Origin: Bacteroidales bacterium
GTDB taxonomy: Bacteria; Bacteroidota; Bacteroidia; Bacteroidales; GWA2-32-17
NCBI GenBank assembly: GCA_026416095.1
Contig: JAOAFV010000061.1
Location: 1 to 64,000, forward strand
Direction: 5' to 3'
DNA: 64,000 nt
Positions 9,665 to 18,726 of this stretch are shown piece by piece; within the stretch, counting starts at the first letter, position 1; each line of letters opens with the position of its first letter. The notes under the pieces are model-generated. The model saw nothing but the letters and a program-made list of their open reading frames with translations. It searched no databases and was not told where the DNA came from. The translations under genes and the position numbers were made by a program.

Positions 9665-10645
9665 ATGATAAAAAAATTTATTGTTCTATTATGTACAATA
9701 ACATTGAAATTCAGCTTATTAGGACAAGACCCTCAATTCTCTCAATTCTATGCAAGCCCAATATATCTTAATCCTGCACTTACAGGGTCAATAAAGTGTC
9801 CACGTTTAACTTTAAATTATCGTAATCAGTGGCCTGCGTTAGGGTCGACTTATATTACTTATATGGCATCTTACGATCAAGGAGTTAGAGCTTTAGAAGG
9901 TTCACTTGGTGGATATGTTTATCAAGACATTCAGGGCGACGGTGCAATACACACATTCAATGTTAGCATTGCATATAATTACACTTTTGTGATCGATAGA
10001 TTTTCTAATGTAAGTATTGCATTGCAACCTTCTTTTATTCAGAAAAAATTAAACTGGGACTATATTTTCCCCGATATGATACATCCTCTTTATGGTGTAA
10101 TTTATCCAACAGGCGAAACAAACGTTCCTACCAAAGAAACCCGCGTTCACTTCGATGTATCAACAGGTGTTGTTTATTCAAGAAAAGAATTTTTTGGAGG
10201 TATTGCAGTGCATCATATTACCCAACCTACCGAATCATTCCGTAATAACGACGATGCAATTTTACCACGAAAATATACATTGCACGCTGGAATGAATATT
10301 CCCCTTTCAGGACTTGGTGTTAAAAAAGGAGAATTAGTCCTCTCTCCAAATTTACTATTTCAACAGCAGCAAGACTTTCAACAAATGAATTGGGGGCTTT
10401 ACTTAAATAGAAAGGGCATTGTAACAGGTATATGGTTCAGACAAAACTTATCTTTTCATTACGACTCTTTTATTATTTTACTTGGGTATTTACAAAACAA
10501 GTACAAACTTGCTTATAGCTACGACCTAACAATTTCTGAGCTTAAAAACCAAACATTAGGTGCGCACGAAATTTCTTTTTCAATGAATTTCCCTTGTAAA
10601 GAAAAAAAACAGAAGTTTAGAACAATAAGTTGCCCTTCTTTTTAG
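9665..10645 (+). CDS. porP: PorP/SprF-family T9SS outer-membrane protein
   Basis: 326 residues from the ATG at 9665. The frame extends to a TTG at 9638, but the ATG gives a proper signal peptide (MIKKFIVLLCTITLKFSLLG). The mature start QDPQFSQFYASPIYLNPALTG is the hallmark of the PorP/SprF family: outer-membrane beta-barrels that work with PorK/N rings or with specific type-B cargo. The C-terminus is strand-rich with an aromatic alternation, as expected for a barrel. It lies 27 bases upstream of gldJ and reads as an operon with it. This is one of three PorP/SprF proteins in the window; unlike the other two it is not next to a giant adhesin, so it may be the housekeeping member. Confidence 0.9.
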   Translation: MIKKFIVLLCTITLKFSLLGQDPQFSQFYASPIYLNPALTGSIKCPRLTLNYRNQWPALGSTYITYMASYDQGVRALEGSLGGYVYQDIQGDGAIHTFNVSIAYNYTFVIDRFSNVSIALQPSFIQKKLNWDYIFPDMIHPLYGVIYPTGETNVPTKETRVHFDVSTGVVYSRKEFFGGIAVHHITQPTESFRNNDDAILPRKYTLHAGMNIPLSGLGVKKGELVLSPNLLFQQQQDFQQMNWGLYLNRKGIVTGIWFRQNLSFHYDSFIILLGYLQNKYKLAYSYDLTISELKNQTLGAHEISFSMNFPCKEKKQKFRTISCPSF

Positions 10646-10672
10646 TTATATATATAATAAAAATTATAAAAC

Positions 10673-12262
10673 ATGAAAGTAAAAAAATTTAGTTTATTAA
10701 TAAGTATAGTTCTCGCAAGTGGTTTAATACTATTATTATCATCTTGCGAACGAAAACGATCTGCAACCACTGGCTGGGAATATAACAATGAAAAATTTGG
10801 AGGATTTGAATATGTTTTCTACGATGAACAAGAAACAGGGCCAGGATTAGTATTTATTGAAGGTGGTACATTTGTAATGGGAAGAGTAGAACAAGATGTA
10901 CTTTACGAATGGAACTCAACACCTCGTAGAGTAACTGTTTCATCGTTTTACATGGATGAGACTGAAATTAGAAACGTAGATTATAGAGAATACTTATATT
11001 GGTTAAAACGTGTTTTTGTTGATTACCCCGAAGTACATAGAATGGCATTGCCCGATACATTAGTTTGGAGAAGAAAGTTAGCATATAACGAACCATATGT
11101 AGAATATTATTTTCGCCATCCAGCTTATCAAGAATATCCGGTTGTAGGAGTAAATTGGCGCCAAGCTAACGACTATTGTGCATGGCGAACCGATCGAGTA
11201 AATGAATGGATAATGGTACGAGAAGGTCTATTGTATCTTGATCCAACAGGCCAACAGGGTGAAAACAATTTTAATACCGAAGCATATTTAGCCGGACAAT
11301 ACGAAGGATCGGTACGTCAGCAATTACCTGATCTTGATCCTAACAACGATTTTAGAAGAGTAAGAATGGAAGACGGAATATTACTGCCAAAATACCGTTT
11401 ACCAACCGAGGCAGAATGGGAATTTGCTGCTCTCGGCCTTATTGGTAATATGTTAGCTCAAGAAAGAATTTTCAATCAACGAATTTATCCATGGAATGGA
11501 CATTATATAAGAATCGACGACCGTTCGGGATTTAAAGTTACCGACGTTGGTCAAATTAGAGCAAACATTATGCGAGGCAGAGGTGATTACATGGGTATGG
11601 CTGGTGCCCTTAACGATCATAACGATATTCCGGGTCCTGTTACATCTTATTGGCCTAATGATTATGGGTTATATTGTATGGCCGGTAATGTGAATGAATG
11701 GGTAATGGATGTTTATCGTCCTCTTACTTATGAAGATGCTGAAGATTTCAGGCCTTTCCGTGGAAATGTTTTTAAAACTCAAGTAAGAGACGAAGAAGGT
11801 AATATAGCCGAAAAAGACAGCTTGGGCCGCATCCGTTATCGTAATGTCACAGACGATGAAGCTTTCAACAGAAGAAATTATAATACAGCCGACAATATTA
11901 ATTACTTAGATGGCGACTTTGAATCAAGTATTGAATATAGCGAAGAAGAAGCTGATAAAGATAATACACACTCGAAACGTATGTATTATACGGGTAAGCC
12001 AATAATAGGTGAAAATGGTAAGCCCTTAATAAGAGGTGGCGATAAAATGACATCTATGATTGATAATAGAGCACGAGTTTATAAAGGAGGTAGTTGGCGC
12101 GATCGAGCATATTGGATGTCACCAGGTACAAGAAGATTTCTTGACGAAGAACAAGCAAGAGACGATTTAGGGTTTCGCTGTGCAATGCATCGCGTAGGAT
12201 CAAGCGAAGAAGGTATTTTTGGTAAAAAGAAAAGCAAAGGCAAAGCCAAAAAAAAGAAATAA
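10673..12262 (+). CDS. gldJ: Gliding-motility/T9SS lipoprotein GldJ
   Basis: 529-residue lipoprotein with lipobox LLSSC (Cys25). The body is an FGE-sulfatase-like fold: GGTFVMGRVEQDV near the start, SFYMDETEI, HPAYQEYPVVGVNW, RLPTEAEWEFAA, GLYCMAGNVNEWVMDV, and at the end the GldJ-typical YKGGSWRDRAYWMSPGTRRF followed by LGFRCAM. The insertion pattern and these end motifs fit GldJ rather than GldK/PorK, whose C-terminal motif differs. GldJ is required for T9SS function and stabilises GldK in Flavobacterium. The C-terminus is lysine-rich (KSKGKAKKKK). The link to porU on the other strand recalls the Flavobacterium porU/porV/gldJ neighbourhood, with porV absent and porP in its place. No gldL, M or N follows. 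Confidence 0.88.
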   Translation: MKVKKFSLLISIVLASGLILLLSSCERKRSATTGWEYNNEKFGGFEYVFYDEQETGPGLVFIEGGTFVMGRVEQDVLYEWNSTPRRVTVSSFYMDETEIRNVDYREYLYWLKRVFVDYPEVHRMALPDTLVWRRKLAYNEPYVEYYFRHPAYQEYPVVGVNWRQANDYCAWRTDRVNEWIMVREGLLYLDPTGQQGENNFNTEAYLAGQYEGSVRQQLPDLDPNNDFRRVRMEDGILLPKYRLPTEAEWEFAALGLIGNMLAQERIFNQRIYPWNGHYIRIDDRSGFKVTDVGQIRANIMRGRGDYMGMAGALNDHNDIPGPVTSYWPNDYGLYCMAGNVNEWVMDVYRPLTYEDAEDFRPFRGNVFKTQVRDEEGNIAEKDSLGRIRYRNVTDDEAFNRRNYNTADNINYLDGDFESSIEYSEEEADKDNTHSKRMYYTGKPIIGENGKPLIRGGDKMTSMIDNRARVYKGGSWRDRAYWMSPGTRRFLDEEQARDDLGFRCAMHRVGSSEEGIFGKKKSKGKAKKKK

Positions 12263-12656
12263 AAGCATATTACACTTTTATCTAATAAATATAAGCATAT
12301 ACACCTAATAATTTAAAAACACTTAATAAAATAAGAGAGAGGTGAAATATTTTATGATAGTTTTTTTTATAAAAGCTATTTTTAAAATTTTTTTTCTCTA
12401 ATTTTAGAGATGAAAAATTGAGACTTTTGCAAAATTTGCTAAAAATAATTTTTTTCAATCATATATAATTGAAAATCAATACTTTTCAAAATACTTAGAG
12501 ACCTTTACAAAAGAATATGTAAAGTTCTCAAATTATTATTTACTCTGATACACAAATAACTTCCTTTAATTTAAAGCCATAAATTAAGGGGAATTATTCA
12601 AGATTCTAATAAAGAAGTGAAATACTGTATTAAATTTTTAGTACTTTATCTTGCTA
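12263..12656. other. Intergenic region between convergent gldJ and rluB-type gene
   Basis: 394 AT-rich bases with no supportable gene. It contains a perfect inverted repeat at 12395-12410 (7-base arms TCTCTAA/TTAGAGA with two bases between), and directly after it one copy of the 94-bp dispersed repeat (12420-12513). The inverted repeat is not followed by a T-run on either strand, so it does not look like a standard intrinsic terminator. Confidence 0.7.
12420..12513 (+). repeat. 94-bp dispersed repeat, copy A
   Basis: This stretch aligns with the reverse complement of 23710-23803 over the full 94 bases with about 14 differences and two compensating one-base indels (about 85% identity by hand). 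Features shared by both copies are a G(A/T)GAC(C/T)TTTGCAAAA start, a run of seven T, an invariant core AATTGAAAATCAATA containing the small hairpin ATTGA-AAA-TCAAT, and a GAGAC(C/-)TTTACAAAAG end. The two end motifs are direct, not inverted, repeats of each other, 78 bases apart. It lies in an intergenic gap. It could be an IS or MITE remnant, or a small mobile RNA/DNA element. Confidence 0.8.
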
Positions 12657-13448
12657 TTATTCATATGCCCCCATTTTTAACATGTTTATTTCTTGTTCAG
12701 TTAAAAACCTCCATTTTCCTCGTTCTAAACCTTTTTTTGTTAATCCTGCAAAATATACTCTATCAAGCTTTTTAATTTTATAACCTAAAGCCTCAAACAT
12801 TCTTCTAATAATATGGTATTCGCCATGAGTAAGTTCAATACCTACTTGTTTCCTATCGTTACCAACAAACTCAATAGCATTAAATTTATACTTTTTTCCA
12901 TCGTCAAGTTTAATGCCATTTACTAATGAACTTGCGTGCTCGGGTTTTAAATTTTTATCGAGAAATGCATGATAAATTTTCTTTTTATTATACTTCGGAT
13001 GTAATAATTTATTAGCTAATTCTCCATCGTTTGTAAGTAACAAAACACCTGTTGTATTTCTATCTAAGCGACCAACCGGGAAAACCTTTTGCTTAACTTT
13101 TTTACTTATGATATCAATAACAGTTTTTCTGCCTCTTTCGTCGTGCGTTGTTACTATGCAATCTTTGGGTTTATTAAGTAAAATATAAACTTTTTTTTCG
13201 GGCAAAATTTTTTGGCCATTAAATCTTACATCATCGGTTAATTTAACCTTTACACCTAATTTTGTAACAACATTACCATTAACGCTTACAAGTCCAGCTT
13301 TTATGTATTCATCGGCTTGTCTTCTACTACATATACCTGCTAACGACAAAAAACGATTTAACCTTATATACTCAACCTTTTGTTTAGTAGAATTTTCACT
13401 CTTATAATTAGGCTTTTTAATACTCAAATTTTTCTTTGCTTTTTTCAC
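12657..13448 (-). CDS. rluB: RsuA/RluB-family pseudouridine synthase
   Basis: 263 residues. The N-terminus is a basic tail followed by an S4 RNA-binding domain (RLNRFLSLAGICSRRQADEY). The catalytic domain carries the family motif GRLDRNTTGVLLLTNDGELA with the active-site Asp in RLDR, plus the later ELTHGEYHIIRRMFEALGY motif. These enzymes isomerise a uridine in ribosomal RNA; sequence alone favours RluB (23S rRNA) over RluE/RluF/RsuA, but the exact site is inferred. The start is the GTG at 13448: the preceding in-frame codon is a TAA stop, and no ATG occurs before the S4 domain. It lies 53 bases downstream of the T9SS cargo gene and converges on gldJ. Confidence 0.88.
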   Translation of the reverse strand: MKKAKKNLSIKKPNYKSENSTKQKVEYIRLNRFLSLAGICSRRQADEYIKAGLVSVNGNVVTKLGVKVKLTDDVRFNGQKILPEKKVYILLNKPKDCIVTTHDERGRKTVIDIISKKVKQKVFPVGRLDRNTTGVLLLTNDGELANKLLHPKYNKKKIYHAFLDKNLKPEHASSLVNGIKLDDGKKYKFNAIEFVGNDRKQVGIELTHGEYHIIRRMFEALGYKIKKLDRVYFAGLTKKGLERGKWRFLTEQEINMLKMGAYE

Positions 13449-13501
13449 TTAATGTTTATTTTAATAGTTTCAGAAAAAGGAAAAAAATACTTAATTAAAA
13501 C

Positions 13502-16282
13502 TTATTTTTTCAATATTATACCATATGATTTTTCTTTCCCAGAATTTACAATCATTATATAACTTCCGCTCGACAAATCAAATAAAGGTAATGTTACAAC
13601 TTTTAGCCCTGCTTTATATCTTTCAATATTATAATTTCTTATTTTCTTTCCATTTATTGTGTATATAGAAATATTAACATTACAATCATAATTAATGTTT
13701 AACCATACATTTAATATATTAGCAAAAGGATTAGGATAAGCTAAAAAAACATGCCTATTATTTAACGAAGATAAATGAGGTACAAAATCTGGGCCTTTAT
13801 AATTATCGCACCTAAAAATTCCTCTTCCGTGAGTTGCAGCATATATAATTCCATGATTTTCTATGCCTGTTTGAATACCGCCAAATACATGTCCTGGTGC
13901 TTCTAACCATCCATTTAACTTAGTCTGTTGTCTAATTTGCATTACAGGCACATTTTCAAAATAATTACTTTTTATCCAATTCGGATTATTAATATCATCT
14001 GTTATATAAAGTCCATTAGAGGTGCCAACCATTACAACATTAGCAATACTATCGGGTTTCCATGGTATTAGTGCACAATAAACATCATATTCTGAAGGTA
14101 AATTTGCTTGTTTCTTTATAAAATTCAATGTGTCACTATTTGTTGTTGCAGCATTTTCTGAATAATATACTTTACAAGAATCAGGTGTATTTGATAAAAC
14201 AACAATAATTTTATTATTATCGAATGGATCTATAGCAATACCCGATACCTTACCATTAAAAGTTCCAATTTTCTGAGTTTCTATTACGCAAGTAGGAGAG
14301 TTATAAATTGCTGTGGCACTATCGCGTGCTTGTTGTAAATTTTTAGATCTGTAAACTTTACTTTTATTGGTTGTGCTATCATATCCAGCAAAATAAATAA
14401 TATCACCATCGTTAGTAAATTCTAAAACATTTACTTTGCCAATTGTATTATCTTTTACAATTTGGAACCATTGTGCTGAATCGCCACTATTAACCTTCGA
14501 CGGATCTAATGCTTCCCACGAAATCCATACACTATTATTTAAACCAATGGCAGTAAGAATTTGATAAGTATTTTTTATTTTAATAATGCTATCTTTATGT
14601 AATACAGTACCACCATGTAAATCTTCGGGTTTTAAAATATGAAATAAGAAAGTTTCCAAATAAGTTGAAGCTACTATTGTATCGCCAACATTAAAATTTT
14701 TTGGCGCTTTATATTCAACGTACTGAATAGAATTTGTATCGTAAAAATTCTCAAATATTCTTACTGGTGCAAATAATGGTTCTTTATAGCTACCTACATT
14801 TTGGCCCGACTTAGAGTTTGTAGGAAAAATTGTAGAAGGTCCTTCGAATGTTAAACCGTTATGAGTTCTGTACAAACTTCCATATTGTGTTGTTAATATC
14901 ATATATTTTGGATTAATTGCCGACCTTTCAATACTACCTACAATTGAGTCGAAATATAATTGCTTGAAATCGGTTATTTCTGTAAATTTTAAGTCATTGT
15001 ATATTAAACCATCGTAAAGAGTGCCACCATATAATTCATTATTCTTCGAAACACTAATACTTAAAAAAGATCCTGTTGAATATTTTTTATTTATTGCATA
15101 CCATGAATTTCCACCATCAACAGATTTATATATACCACCATCGGTTGCTAAAAATATGGTTTTATTACTCTGATAATTTGGACTAAAAGTTATACAATGA
15201 ATATTCCTATGAACATATTTTGTGGAATACTCAGGAATGTTACAAGAAGTTAAATCAATTACTTCTGTGTTAGGGCTATATTTGTGTAAATTAATACCTC
15301 CTATGTATATTGTATTTTCATTCACAGGATCTACATTAATACTGCAATGATAAAATCCTTGTTTATCTTTTCTTTTTCCGAAGGGCTGAAATTGTTCTGT
15401 TACTGTTTGATAAAGAGGGGTCCAATTATTTCCTTTATCGGTTGAGTAATAAATATTTTTAAAACGGCCTTTCGAATTAACTGCTAAGCAGTAAATGTAA
15501 TTAGAATTTGAGGGTGCAATTGCTAATTCTAAACGAATTATATCGGAAACAGGTACAAGATTGTTATCATTTCCAGATTTTTTACTAAAATTATTTCCGC
15601 CATCAATAGAAATATACACATTATTATTAATGACAGCAGCAACAACAGTACCATCGGAACTTACTTCAACATCGGTTGCAGGTAAGTTATAATTTTGATC
15701 GGTATCAGGAATTGGATTAATCCAAGAATTACCTTCATCGGTAGATACTCTTAATCCTTTCCAAGTTGCTGCAAATATTTTACTTCCATAACCAGCAATT
15801 TTCATTACATAAGTAAAATCATTATTATTAGTAGAAGGTATTTGGACCCAATTTTCGGCTTTATCGGTAGATTTAAAAATTCCATTACCTTTAAAGCTAA
15901 GACCACCATCAAAGCCAAAATATTCGCCTGTGCCAGCATATAAGGTACCATTGCCTGACTGATACAAAGTAGAAATAATATAATTACTTAATCCGTTGCT
16001 TTTTTTGTACCAAGAAGCGCCTTCATTGTAAGAAACCCACACACCTCCACCAATAGAACCAGCATAAAGTATATTCGATGAAAACTTATCTACAATTATT
16101 GTTCTCGTTCTGCCTCCACGATTTCCCGGTCCATATTCTTGCCATGTAAGATTTTCAATAGGTGTAAGGTTACTGAATTGAGAAAATACACAAATAGCTA
16201 ATAAACATAAACTTCCGCAGAGGATAGTTTTATATGAATTCATACTAAAATTTTTTCGCAATTTATACATATTTTTTTTCAT
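13502..16282 (-). CDS. T9SS-secreted BNR/VPS10-like beta-propeller protein
   Basis: 926 residues with a signal peptide (hydrophobic CGSLCLLAICVFSQ after the start; M14 at 16243 is an alternative start). Most of the protein is built of sialidase/BNR-type and VPS10-like propeller blades, with recurring asp-box-like pieces such as STDKGNNWTPL, SVDGGNSWYAI and STDEGNSWINP. The last about 80 residues are a type-A T9SS sorting domain (LAYPNPFANILNVWL, then SSGSYIMIV), so the protein is exported by T9SS and processed by a PorU-type sortase. Asp-boxes here are structural and do not prove sialidase activity; no catalytic set was identified. It is divergent from ispD with a 50-base gap. Function beyond surface or secreted propeller is unknown. 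Confidence 0.85.
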   Translation of the reverse strand: MKKNMYKLRKNFSMNSYKTILCGSLCLLAICVFSQFSNLTPIENLTWQEYGPGNRGGRTRTIIVDKFSSNILYAGSIGGGVWVSYNEGASWYKKSNGLSNYIISTLYQSGNGTLYAGTGEYFGFDGGLSFKGNGIFKSTDKAENWVQIPSTNNNDFTYVMKIAGYGSKIFAATWKGLRVSTDEGNSWINPIPDTDQNYNLPATDVEVSSDGTVVAAVINNNVYISIDGGNNFSKKSGNDNNLVPVSDIIRLELAIAPSNSNYIYCLAVNSKGRFKNIYYSTDKGNNWTPLYQTVTEQFQPFGKRKDKQGFYHCSINVDPVNENTIYIGGINLHKYSPNTEVIDLTSCNIPEYSTKYVHRNIHCITFSPNYQSNKTIFLATDGGIYKSVDGGNSWYAINKKYSTGSFLSISVSKNNELYGGTLYDGLIYNDLKFTEITDFKQLYFDSIVGSIERSAINPKYMILTTQYGSLYRTHNGLTFEGPSTIFPTNSKSGQNVGSYKEPLFAPVRIFENFYDTNSIQYVEYKAPKNFNVGDTIVASTYLETFLFHILKPEDLHGGTVLHKDSIIKIKNTYQILTAIGLNNSVWISWEALDPSKVNSGDSAQWFQIVKDNTIGKVNVLEFTNDGDIIYFAGYDSTTNKSKVYRSKNLQQARDSATAIYNSPTCVIETQKIGTFNGKVSGIAIDPFDNNKIIVVLSNTPDSCKVYYSENAATTNSDTLNFIKKQANLPSEYDVYCALIPWKPDSIANVVMVGTSNGLYITDDINNPNWIKSNYFENVPVMQIRQQTKLNGWLEAPGHVFGGIQTGIENHGIIYAATHGRGIFRCDNYKGPDFVPHLSSLNNRHVFLAYPNPFANILNVWLNINYDCNVNISIYTINGKKIRNYNIERYKAGLKVVTLPLFDLSSGSYIMIVNSGKEKSYGIILKK

Positions 16283-16332
16283 AATAAAATAATTTTTTAT
16301 TTTTTTAAAATTTTCATTTCTTTGTAGTAAAC

Positions 16333-16992
16333 ATGAATAATCTCTCCTTTATAATAGTTGCTGGTGGTTTAGGAAGGAGAATGAAGCATAAAATACCTAA
16401 ACAATTTATTGAAATTAACAATAAACCTATTTTGTTGTATACTTTGGAGAAGGTATTTAGTTACTTAAAACCAAAACAAATAGTTGTTGTTATTCCTGAA
16501 AATTATTTGGAATATTGGAGCAACATAATAAAAAAAAATAACATAAAAATTAAACACGACATTGTAAAAGGCGGCAAAGAAAGATATTATTCTGTAAAAA
16601 ATGGTTTAAAAAAAATAAGAAAAACAGAAATTGTGGCTATACACGATGGTGTGAGGCCTTTATTAACAAAATCCTTTTTAAAAAAACTTTATCTTGCAGC
16701 AATTAAAAACGGCAACGCTATTCCTTACTGCGAAATATACGACACATTAGTAAAAGTAAATAAAAATACTTCATATGAAAATAGAAATGAATTTATATGT
16801 ATTCAAACTCCACAATTTTTTAGATACGACATTATTAAAAAAGCATATGAACTACCATATGAGCAAAATATCACAGACGATTCTTATTTAGTGTATAAAT
16901 TAGGATATAAGCTACATTTTGTAAAAGGTTTAAAATATAACTTAAAAATAACTACACAAGAAGATTTAAGGATTATTAAATCATTATTATAA
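16333..16992 (+). CDS. ispD: 2-C-methyl-D-erythritol 4-phosphate cytidylyltransferase
   Basis: 219 residues, normal length. The enzyme transfers CMP from CTP to methylerythritol phosphate in the non-mevalonate isoprenoid pathway. Visible motifs are the nucleotide-binding loop VAGGLGRRMKHKIPKQF at the N-terminus, the HDGVRPL motif, QTPQ in the middle, and TDDSYLV plus GLKYNLKITTQEDL near the end. In the TDD motif the usual following residue is often A; here it is S, a mild change. The gene is followed after 12 bases by the AlbA_2 gene on the same strand. Confidence 0.95.
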   Translation: MNNLSFIIVAGGLGRRMKHKIPKQFIEINNKPILLYTLEKVFSYLKPKQIVVVIPENYLEYWSNIIKKNNIKIKHDIVKGGKERYYSVKNGLKKIRKTEIVAIHDGVRPLLTKSFLKKLYLAAIKNGNAIPYCEIYDTLVKVNKNTSYENRNEFICIQTPQFFRYDIIKKAYELPYEQNITDDSYLVYKLGYKLHFVKGLKYNLKITTQEDLRIIKSLL

Positions 16993-17004
16993 AACCTATT
17001 GATT

Positions 17005-17709
17005 GTGAATTTTGAACGACATAAACCAACACAAACATCGTTAGAAGAACTTTTTGAATTAATTAGAAAAGGTGAAAATGAATATTTAGATTTTAAGCAC
17101 AGGATTGACGATGCAAGAAAAATTGCTAAAACACTTTCTGCTTTTGCTAACACACATGGAGGAATATTACTAATTGGAGTTAAAGATAATGGAAAAATTA
17201 TTGGAGTAGAAAGCGATGAAGAAATATTTGTATTAGACGCTGCAGCAAACTATTATGCACGTCCTAAAATTCCATATTCAATTCGCCTATGGCAAGTAAA
17301 GGATAAAATTGTTGTTGAAGCTTTAATACAAAAGTCTAATCTTGCTCCACATTTTGTTAAAAACGAAAAAAATACTTGGTGCGCTTATGCAAGAGTTGGC
17401 GATAAGAACATTGCTCTTGAATCAATAATTATTCACATAATGAAAGCAAGCAAACAAAAAAGCACTTACAAACTACAATACGGGCACGACGAGTATACTG
17501 TTTTATCTGTAATTAACAACAAAAAAAATGTATACTTTTCACAAATTACCGAACTTACATTACTTCCACATAATAAAATTATAAATATTCTTACTACTTT
17601 AATTTTATTAAAAGTTGTTAGTTACACTCTAACTGAAAATGGTGCAGTATTTACCATTAACGAGAAGTTTGATTTTGAAGAATATAATAGAAATCGTAAG
17701 CGCTTTTAA
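17005..17709 (+). CDS. Schlafen AlbA_2 domain protein
   Basis: About 234 residues. The N-terminal half is an AlbA_2 (Schlafen-type) domain: ENEYLDFKHRI, ARKIAKTLSAFANTHGGILLIGVKDNGKIIGV and the later YARVGDKN piece. The C-terminal third looks like a winged helix (YFSQITELTLLPHNKIINIL). AlbA_2 proteins bind nucleic acid and often act as regulators, but the target here cannot be read. There is no ATG near the domain start; candidates are GTG at 17005 and TTG at 16999, and I chose the GTG. The last 53 bases overlap the 3' end of aroC on the other strand, an unusually long convergent overlap. Confidence 0.78.
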   Translation: MNFERHKPTQTSLEELFELIRKGENEYLDFKHRIDDARKIAKTLSAFANTHGGILLIGVKDNGKIIGVESDEEIFVLDAAANYYARPKIPYSIRLWQVKDKIVVEALIQKSNLAPHFVKNEKNTWCAYARVGDKNIALESIIIHIMKASKQKSTYKLQYGHDEYTVLSVINNKKNVYFSQITELTLLPHNKIINILTTLILLKVVSYTLTENGAVFTINEKFDFEEYNRNRKRF

Positions 17710-18673
17710 TTAGTTTAAAGTCTGCAATAACACATTCGGTAATAGAAGTTAAAACAACTTGTACACGGTCAACAATACAACTATCATGATTCCCTTCAAT
17801 TATTAGTGTTTCGACTTTATGAGTTTGCCAATTATATGTTTGTTGAGGTTTTTTGATACTTGGTGGGGCTTTTACAACTACTCTGAAAACGATGTCGTTT
17901 CCATTGGTTATTCCACCATTTATACCACCGTTATTATTGGTCAAAGTTTTTCCATCTTTGTTAATAAAAACGTCGTTAGATTCTGAACCTTTTAATTTTG
18001 AAAAAGTAAATCCAGCCCCGAACTCAATTCCTTTAATAGCTGGTATTGAAAATACCGCATGAGAAAGAACCGATTCGAACGAATCAAAAAAAGGCTCACC
18101 AAGTCCTACTTCGGCATTTTCCACTCGACATTCAATAATGCCTCCCACCGAATCATTTTCTTCTATTGCCATCGAAATAATTTTTTCAAAATTTTGTTTT
18201 TGACCACCTATCTCAATTATTTTAGTCTTTACGGTTATAGGATCTATAATTTTTTGTGCAAAATACCCAGCAACAATAATTGGCAAAGTTAAACGGCCAG
18301 AAAAATGTCCACCACCTCTTATATCATTAAATCCTTTATATTTAGTATAAGCTGTAAAATCGGCATGTCCTGGTCGAAAAAACAAATTGTTAGTTTCGTA
18401 CCATGAAGAGTCGTGATTTAAGTTTTTAAAAATAACTGTAACTGGGGCACCTGTAGTAAATCCTTTATAGATACCACTTAAAAATTCTGGAATGTCATTT
18501 TCTTTTCTTGAAGTGTTATGTATTTCTGTAGGTTTTCGTTTTTTAATAAGTTCATTTAGTTCTTCGTCTACTATTTTAATACCAGGAGGAACGCCATCAA
18601 TACAAGCTCCCACACAAATTCCTTGTGATTCACCAAAAATGCTTACCCTAAATAAACGTCCAAAACTATTCAT
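17657..18673 (-). CDS. aroC: Chorismate synthase
   Basis: 338 residues. The enzyme makes chorismate from EPSP, using reduced FMN, as the last step of the shikimate pathway. Clear family signatures are the N-terminal SFGRLFRVSIFGESQG, the central RPGHADFTAYTKYKGFNDIRGGGHFSGR block, and the third signature near GGINGGITNGNDIVFRVVVK. The C-terminus is slightly short compared with about 350-360 residues in relatives, and lies inside the overlap with the AlbA_2 gene. It is the last gene of a minus-strand run, 53 bases after the response regulator. Confidence 0.95.
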   Translation of the reverse strand: MNSFGRLFRVSIFGESQGICVGACIDGVPPGIKIVDEELNELIKKRKPTEIHNTSRKENDIPEFLSGIYKGFTTGAPVTVIFKNLNHDSSWYETNNLFFRPGHADFTAYTKYKGFNDIRGGGHFSGRLTLPIIVAGYFAQKIIDPITVKTKIIEIGGQKQNFEKIISMAIEENDSVGGIIECRVENAEVGLGEPFFDSFESVLSHAVFSIPAIKGIEFGAGFTFSKLKGSESNDVFINKDGKTLTNNNGGINGGITNGNDIVFRVVVKAPPSIKKPQQTYNWQTHKVETLIIEGNHDSCIVDRVQVVLTSITECVIADFKLIKSAYDFYYILQNQTSR

Positions 18674-18726
18674 TAATTTGCATTCTTAATAAACAATATG
18701 TAGGGTTCAAAACAACTTCAAATCTA

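Noticed and set aside
10673-12262. Assigning the FGE-like lipoprotein to GldK/PorK of a porPKLMN operon
   Set aside because: The C-terminal SPGTRRF motif, MGRVEQD segment and length fit GldJ, and no L, M or N genes follow.
12395-12410. Inverted repeat TCTCTAA/TTAGAGA as intrinsic terminator
   Set aside because: A two-base loop and no T-run after the stem on either strand; noted only as an inverted repeat.
13380-13562. 60-codon plus-strand frame
   Set aside because: It overlaps the start of the rluB-type gene and the end of the cargo gene and has no independent support.
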